Positions 57,690 to 64,000 of a DNA stretch of 64,000 bases are shown here, piece after piece. The position numbers and the translations under genes are program-made. The stretch comes from Gnetum montanum (lineage: Eukaryota > Streptophyta > Gnetopsida > Gnetales > Gnetaceae), in contig MNCI01003374.1 of assembly GCA_015680685.1 (NCBI GenBank), positions 156,596-220,595 on the forward strand, read 5' to 3'. Position 1 is the first letter of the stretch; the number at the start of each line of letters is the position of its first letter. Under the pieces are notes generated by a model, which had not been told where the DNA came from, searched no databases, and saw nothing but the letters and a program-made list of their open reading frames with translations.

Positions 57690-58195
57690 CTAAGTGTTGA
57701 AACTACACTCCCACTACTAGGATGACGCTCCAAAGTGTAGTCAGTGTAGTCAGCACAAATAGCCTAGATTTGTAAATTTTTCTAAGTGTCGATAGTAGCA
57801 ACAAAATTTTTGAAGTGTCATGACTACACTCCTCCTATTAGGACTACACTCCAGAGTGTAGCTAGCATAGTCTATACTCCAATGACTAGTTTTGCAAATT
57901 TTCCCAAGTGTCAAGCCAAAGGTTGCTAAGATTGATTGGCATGAAAAAGATAGTTTGGCAAGTATTCTAACTCCTAAGCCTATGCTCCCTACTATGCTTC
58001 AAAGCATAGTTAGTGTAGTCTACATGAGCACATCATTTTTTCCAGATTTTCAAAGTATCAAGGCTATGCTCTCACCCCTAGGACTACGCTCTAGAGCATA
58101 CTTAGTGTAGTCGGCATTGGAACTCAATTTTTGGCAAAATTTGCCTAACCCTTGGGACTACAATCTAGAGCATAGTTACCGTAGTCATGTAGAAT
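57690..58195 (+). repeat. Array of five hairpin-bearing repeats in the E5 putative LTR
   Basis: Each unit has an inverted repeat followed by a TAGTGTAGTC-like word. Hairpins: 57724-57740 (degenerate), CTACACTC-CA-GAGTGTAG at 57845-57862 (perfect), ACTATGCTT-CA-AAGCATAGT at 57991-58010 (perfect), GCTCTAGAGC core at 58088-58097, and 58158-58175 (degenerate). Spacing varies from about 75 to 145 bases. Lies upstream of the TATA box at 58594. Confidence 0.75.
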
Positions 58196-58593
58196 TGCCT
58201 CCAGAAACCTCTAGAACTTAGCATCGACTTGCATCTCAACCCGTACATTCCTTCAATAGGTAAGATCAATAAGTTTTGTTTCTTTTGCATCCCCCATTTA
58301 CCCCCAAATTATACCTATGCTCAACACCACTGGAGAGAGTGGACAGCGTAGTCTCGAAGCATGCTCTTCAAACTGCACTATTTTGCATTATTTTTAGGTA
58401 CTTTGCGGTCTATTTGGCATTCACATTTGTAGTCTTGGCAATATAGTCATAGTTTGGTAGTCTTGTAGGGTCCATTGGAGCACACCAATAGAACACCATT
58501 TTGCTTTAGTGGGAGCGTAGTTGGGGTTAGTGTGGTCCCAACTACCCCTTTGCCACATGCCGCCTAATCCTTGACTCACACTAACCTTAATCC

Positions 58594-58601
58594 TATAAAT
58601 A
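58594..58601 (+). promoter_or_regulatory. Putative TATA box of E5
   Basis: TATAAATA downstream of the hairpin array and upstream of the leader and gag, where an LTR promoter would be expected. Confidence 0.45.
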
Positions 58602-59697
58602 TCTTAGCACTCCATATTTTAGGGGTTGGAAAATTTAAAATGAGGTCGGTATTTTGGAATTTTAGTTGGCATTTTGAAGTGATCACTTGGCACAAAGCAC
58701 ACTAAGAATTTTGGGTAGACACTGTTGCACACCATCATGACATTGTTGTACACCGCCCAACACACTGTCCACCACTATAGCTTATAGGACACTGTGGCAG
58801 CCAACCCGACATGCTCAAACTTCATAGCAAACGTTAGTTCTTTGTAGCTAGAAACCCTGAGACTATGACTATGCTGCCTACTATCCCTATTTGTACATAA
58901 TGTACCTTCTACACTTTTCTTTGCAATTGACTATGCTCCCCCTGTTTGGGGTGGTGCCTTTCTCTCTTGCTCACATTCTACACGTCTTTCACACTTTCTC
59001 TTGCATTTTAGCATTCTACTAACATTTTTCATTGTTTAAGCACATATTCACATGTTTGCACCCTCATTTTTGTGCCTAAAACCTCTACTATGCTCACACC
59101 TATGGGCACTACAGACATTGTAAAACACCACATCCCCCTTTGACACTCATTTTGTCGTAGCACCCATAAGTCCCAGTTTGATCGACAAGATCGTTATGGG
59201 CACCCCACCTCCATTCCTAGTAGGCCCTTGTGCAGAAGTAGAGGCTATGTAACCATGAACCTCTTAGAGTCCTATTCTAGCCTTTGACATTTTTAGTCAC
59301 TATAGTTTTTTGGTGCTAGAAGGAGGGCCTTCTCCATTTCCTTCTTTAGCAATTCCTTGGTTGTTGCCTTGTGTGCTCTCTACACCCTATGTGGAATGGT
59401 CTCCATTGTTGGTTCCCCTAGAACCTTTCTTGACATCACTAGAGTGTTTACACTTAGCCAAATTCTGGGTGCTCAATAGAGCATAGCTAGCTCCAGTGTA
59501 GTAAGCATAGTTGGCTCTAAGTGTAGTCCCAAAGCTAGTCATTTTTCAGCAACTTATACTTAGTCATTTTTCTGTGCATTCAAAAGTTAGTCATTTTTTT
59601 GCATTTTTATACTTAGTTATTTTTCCTACACTTTCACACTTGTCATTTTTCTCTTATTTTTTGCATCAAAAACCCTTTGCATTTCTCTCTTGCACCA
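58602..59697 (+). other. E5 leader region, no gene seen
   Basis: Pyrimidine-rich with repeated TTAGTCATTTTTC words (about 59535-59660). Weak relatives of the hairpin array occur near 59480-59530. Probably the rest of the LTR plus 5'UTR. Confidence 0.5.
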
Positions 59698-62600
59698 TGA
59701 ATACCAATCAGCCTTTGACCTCCACTTCAAGCATAGTTGTTTTCTGGCCTATTTAGCAAAAAATCTAAATTGTCCTATCTTAGCATATAGGTAATCTTTC
59801 TAGCCTCACAACTTGCCTCTCGAGGTCATGGTGCTCAATGACAAGCAATACAACTTTGTTTGTGCAAAACTATAGGTAGGTTTGCCCTTAGATTATCAAT
59901 AAATAAAATCCAAATGTAGTTATGAGCTGATGCATCATAACGGAAGGGAATGGTTCCCTTCTAATTTTGACTTTATCCCACTCACGAAAGACTACTGGTG
60001 GATGCTGGATAACCTCATTTGCAACATGGATTGTGAGGTAGGGATGGACTACGAGGAGCTCCTCCAAGAGGAGGTGGACGAGTTTGAGGCTTAGTCCAAC
60101 CATGATAACCTATTCCATGTCTCATTCTAGTAGACAACCTTTGCTTTTGTTCCTCTCCAGTCCCATAGCTTGGTGTCATTGCCTAGGTCAACGTCTATGG
60201 TGGTAACTCACCAAATACAATAGATGCACCAGGATGTTGCTATGCCTTTTAGCTTTCCCTTTAGCATGCCTTTCATAATCCTTGCATATCTAGTCTAGCC
60301 TATTTAGCCCATTCAGCCTATTCAATTCATCTAGCCTTCTATAGTAGCAACTGTGGCACTTACACAATCCTATATGCACACCGTGCACATTCCTACCCCA
60401 CCATATGCAACTTAGGCATCGTTTATGCACCTATCATGTTGGCACCCTTTATAATGGCCCAAGCCACAAACCCGTGGTGGGGTCCAAGTGCTATGTCCAT
60501 GGCACAACCCACACAACAGGCATCACATGTGGTCACATAACCTAGAGTCAGGTCGTGGACCACCCAACAACCATAGCAAGCAACATAATCCACGTAGCCT
60601 GCTACAACTGCACCCAGCTTGGATCAAGCATTCTAGTTGATCTAAAGCCTCATTGAAGAGGTCAAGTGGCTCAAAGCCACCTCCTTTGAAACCATCGATG
60701 TGATGGATTCTACTAGGATGATCCAATCAATCATGTAGTGCCACCACTGGCACTACCTACTAAGGTCTTACTTCCACAATTCACCAAATATAACAATGAA
60801 GGGGATCCTAACACCCATCTAGTAACCTTCTGGTTAGAATGCCTCCTATTGTAGGCATAGCCAAATGCCATCATTCACATGTTTTCCATGTCCTTGATTG
60901 GTAAGGCACTAGATTAGTACTGCATGCTTCCCAGGGCCTCCATCACTTCTTTGGAGGAATTACTTACCTAATTTACCACATGCTTCAAGTACAACTTAAA
61001 GCTTGAGGCAACCATGGATGAGCTTATGTATGTTAAGCAAGGCTACTTAGAGATTGTGCAAAAATTCATTTAGTGATGGAGCACATCACTTAACAAGATT
61101 TGCAAGCCAATCATGAAAACACACCTACTGGTCATTTTCAAAGGTGTAGTAAACAACTTCATCAGGTTGAAATTGTACTACCTTGTCTCACAATCCTTGA
61201 GTCAAGTGTTTACTCAGACCAAGAGCATTTAGAATGTAGCATAGGCCAACAAGGATCTAGCCTATGTGGTCTACAAAAAGTTGCATGCAAAGAAGAAGAA
61301 AGACAAGGACAAAGGTAAGAAAGCAACCATAACTATTGCAATGATGGCCAATGAGGCTAAGCCAACAAATTCCAAACCAACGGCCAAGTCACCCAAGGCT
61401 TCAACCAACAACAACAAGGTGGTTGGCCCTAGCATAGTGGTAAACAACTAGTTTGCATCATCGACGACCATGACACTAGCTACCACAAGGCCTAACTTCG
61501 AGCACAAGGATTGCTCAAAGTATACACCGTTACCCATCAAGCGGTTAGAGCTCTTGGACCAACTACTTCATGCTGGATGCATCCAATACAAGTGATGTTT
61601 GAGGATGCTAGCAAGTGGCATGACCAATACTATGAGCTCCTCAAAAATCCTTTGGTCGCATTGCCTAACGAGCCTCCAGTCCCTAAGCATTTCATGTTAG
61701 ACCAGTTTTCCAAGTATCCTCAATTATAAGGTCATCATACATACTTTTGCATGGCTTTGCAAGATCAGATAAAATGCATAATTAATAAGGATGAGTTGGT
61801 CATTGATGCTTCCAACCTAGTGCATCCCCATAACCAATTGATGGGGATTTACAAGGACCCTCTCAATGCAAGCAGTGTAGGGTACATCAATGCCATTAGC
61901 GTTGATGACAATTCAGAATTAGTGCAGGAACCATTTGTGGTTCATGTGCCCTCTGGTAACATTGGGGCCTCCTTGACATCAACCAATTTGAGGATCCATT
62001 TTTTCATCAAAGCACCACCTTAGGTGCCCATAACACCTTTTGTGGTTAGGGCCCCGCAACATGTTGTAGCAACAACAGCTCACATGCCCTTCATCATAAG
62101 ACTATCGCAATGTGCAGACTCCGTGCTTGTTGGGAGTCTAGTGGTGGGCAATCCTTGCTTGCCTAAGATCCCATCCTATAGGCAATACCAACAAGAAATC
62201 AATATGGTAACCTAGGAGACCTAATGAGCATCTCATCGATCAAATGCTTAGGTAGCACCAGGAGCAAAGGGTATTAGGCTTACCAAAACCTATTCCCTTG
62301 TCTTCTATCCTAATGGCCCAACCAACAAAAGAGGCCACCACAACCAACAACCAACAATGGATCATTGAGGCTTCAAAGTAAAAAAGGCAAGCAAGGCCCA
62401 AATCCTTTCCATGCAAGATCTGTCTCTAGGCCGCATGGATGAGATGAAGGCCACCAACAACAAGGTAGCAAATAGTAGAAGAGATTTCCTTAATGCATTG
62501 GCATAAGTCAAATAGGCTTTGAAATAGAAAAATATAATGTTAAGCTTGTATGACCTAATAATGACCTCCTTCGCGCACTATGAAGTGTTAGTCTGCATGT

Positions 62601-62700
62601 TAACCTCGATTCCTATCGCAGAGGACATCTTAGCAAATGAGCAATCCATCCATGCTATGATGTTGCCTCCTCCCTTATAGGAATCAAGTTCAACACCCCT
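59698..62700 (+). pseudogene. gag: E5 gag (degenerate)
   Basis: Probable start MNTNQPLTS at 59698. The N-terminal part has WFPSNFDFIPLTKDYWWMLDN (about 59950-60010, in parts). A Pro/Gln/His-rich region follows (60100-60560). The capsid core begins PQFTKYNNEGDPNTHLVTFW near 60775-60834, then LPRASITSLEELL (about 60930-60965), LMYVKQGYLEIVQKFI and VVNNFIRLK: the Retrotrans_gag pattern. A Lys-rich basic tract (61276-61325) precedes YTPLPIKRLELLDQLL (about 61521-61570) and a segment around 61745-61870 (CMALQDQIKCIINKDELVIDA, in parts) typical of gag-protease linkers in this group. Stops and shifts throughout. Confidence 0.75.
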
Positions 62701-62739
62701 AGCATTTTGCAATGAGGCAATTAATGTGGAACCTAAGAA

Positions 62740-63370
62740 GGGTCAAGTTATTACCACACTGATGTTCATCACCATTTGCGTGGGGGAATGAAAAATCTAT
62801 AAAGTGCACGTTAGTGACGGGGCAACAACCAATGTCATCCCATACATAGTTGTTGACAAGATTTATCTTGCTAATCAAATTAAGCCAACAAAGAAAATAT
62901 GCCTTAAATCCTTTAATGGATCACATGTTGTCATAAGGGGAACTATCATAATAGCCTTCATGGTAAGGGAGCAATTCCCCACCAACACTAAATTTATAGT
63001 GGTTGAGGAGATGCTAGGTTTCAACCTGATCTTGGGTAGGCCTTGGCTAGCCTAGCTATGGGCCGTCTTCTCCCCATTCCATAAAAAATTCCACCTTCCA
63101 TATGAAGGTGAAGAGGTTATCATACATGATGACAATGCAGCCTCTCTGATCGTCAACAACATCGACATTGAACAAGAGTTAGAGGTTGAGTTCCCTGATG
63201 AGCCTAAAGAGCCAACAAGAGTCCCTAACCCTTCAAAAGATGCTTTGTGGGTAGAATTGCCCTTTGAGATGGCTGACGAAGGTTAAGGGGAGTATCACAT
63301 TGTACCCTCTAGGCCCTATGCACCTCCTAACCCACATTGGATTAGGAAACAACTGTGTGACTAAGGCATC
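62740..63370 (+). pseudogene. pol: E5 protease (partly open)
   Basis: Open 62804-63053. The active-site region reads HVSDGATTNVIPYI: Ser-Asp-Gly-Ala-Thr where Asp-Ser-Gly-Ala-Thr is usual, a swap of the first two residues that should disable catalysis. The C-terminal motif GFNLILGRPWLA is canonical. A stop at 63053-63055 is followed by more in-frame sequence (HLPYEGEEVIIHDDN) to about 63360, which may be the end of the gag-protease frame. Confidence 0.8.
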
Positions 63371-64000
63371 CCCTTGGTCTAATAGGCACTAGGTCCTTGC
63401 TTGTCCCATTTCTGCATGCTTTTCCTATTTGCATTTTATTTGCATTTTACGTTAGCTTGGTTGTTTGCATTTTTTCATTTTTTTCTTCTTTATGCATTTC
63501 CTCTGTTTGTGCATTTTCACTAAGTTTACATTTTGACTTCATTACTTTTTAGTAGTTAGCTTACACATAAAACCTTAAAAATACATAAACATCATAAAAT
63601 GAAAAAGTTACAAAAATACATAGCCCACCATGGCCTTAAACTGGAATCCTATGGTCCAAAAAGGTCTTAAACTATCACACATCCTGCCATGGCCTTAAAT
63701 TGGCAAATCTTTTCTGTTACTGCATAGCCTAAAATGGCCTTAAACTATCACTGGGATCCAAAATGGCCTAAAAATATCAAAACATTATCTACACATGTTG
63801 CCTAAAATGGCCTAAAACTAGCAATTGCTATAGCCTAAACACATCAACTCATCACCTCGTTGACATTAAACACATAGAAAATAGATACAAACGTCTACTT
63901 ATCATACACTCCATGTAGAAAAATTTCTATTACACATAAAAAAATAGCAATACATTGCATGATCATTTGCATTACATGGCAAGAATATGCAAAAAATACA
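63371..64000 (+). repeat. E5 post-protease spacer with GGCCTTAAACT repeats
   Basis: TTTGCATTTT words (63428-63475), then at least six imperfect copies of (AA)AATGGCCTTAAACTATCA-type sequence between about 63628 and 63820 at 35-50 base intervals. No coding frame. Confidence 0.65.

Larger units (their letters stand above)
57618..64000 (+). mobile_element. E5: Ty3/gypsy element of a second lineage, 5' part
   Basis: Repeat-rich LTR/leader-like region, then gag and protease with motifs distinct from the E1 family. After the gag-protease end there is a non-coding, repeat-rich spacer running out of the window. A gag-protease unit separated from RT by non-coding DNA is known from Ogre/Tat-like elements, so that lineage is my tentative guess. 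Exact LTR ends and primer site were not found; the left edge is where E3 similarity stops. Confidence 0.7.

Noticed and set aside
57600-58200. CRISPR-like array
   Set aside because: Units are diverged, unevenly spaced and lack unique spacers; the context is a plant retrotransposon LTR.

Overview
The window looks like a stretch of a large, repeat-packed plant nuclear genome, most likely a gymnosperm. That placement is inferred from very old, nested, stop-riddled retrotransposons, AT-rich CpG-poor sequence, plant-type L1 elements and a single intron-containing gene in about 64 kb. No bacterial or organellar gene was seen. Nearly every open frame is a fragment of a decayed transposable element.

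Layout. (1) 1-12927: Ty3/gypsy element E1 (+), nearly whole, window starting inside its 5' LTR. (2) 14309-26271: related element E2 (+), 5' LTR to third ORF, 3' end lost. (3) 26272-31227: related element E4 on the minus strand, truncated within RT and joined tail-to-tail to E2. (4) about 31960-35520: L1-type LINE L1-A (+) without a visible endonuclease. (5) about 35525-38515, probably to 39120: younger L1-type LINE L1-B (-), convergent on L1-A. (6) 40047-43416: the one credible host gene, minus strand, seven coding exons, 198 codons, unrecognised family. (7) 43580-52776: mosaic of tRNA-derived SINE copies, inverted and tandem repeats, and a 447-base N gap. (8) 52777-57617: fourth copy of the E1 family, E3 (+), carrying an inverted LTR piece in its gag. 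(9) about 57618-64000: a different Ty3/gypsy element, E5 (+), with hairpin-bearing repeats in its putative LTR, gag and protease; its RT lies beyond the window.

E1, E2, E3 and E4 form one family: LTRs of about 830-930 bp starting TGATGA and, where intact, ending TCATCA, a primer-binding site matching the 3' end of plant tRNA-Asp, then gag, protease, RT-RNase H and integrase. The family resembles Athila-type Ty3/gypsy elements. In E1 and E2 pol is followed by about 1.5 kb of non-coding DNA, then a module that shares short motifs with the LTR promoters, a TATA box, an apparent 5'UTR intron of about 300 bp, and a third coding region of about 2.7 kb beginning at the splice acceptor. This second, internal expression unit is the most interesting structure I found.

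The host gene is well supported: every intron is GT-AG and every splice preserves frame. The transposons are inactive. Several catalytic acidic residues are changed to Asn or Lys by G-to-A changes, and many Gln/Trp codons have become stops, as expected from long-term deamination of methylated cytosine.
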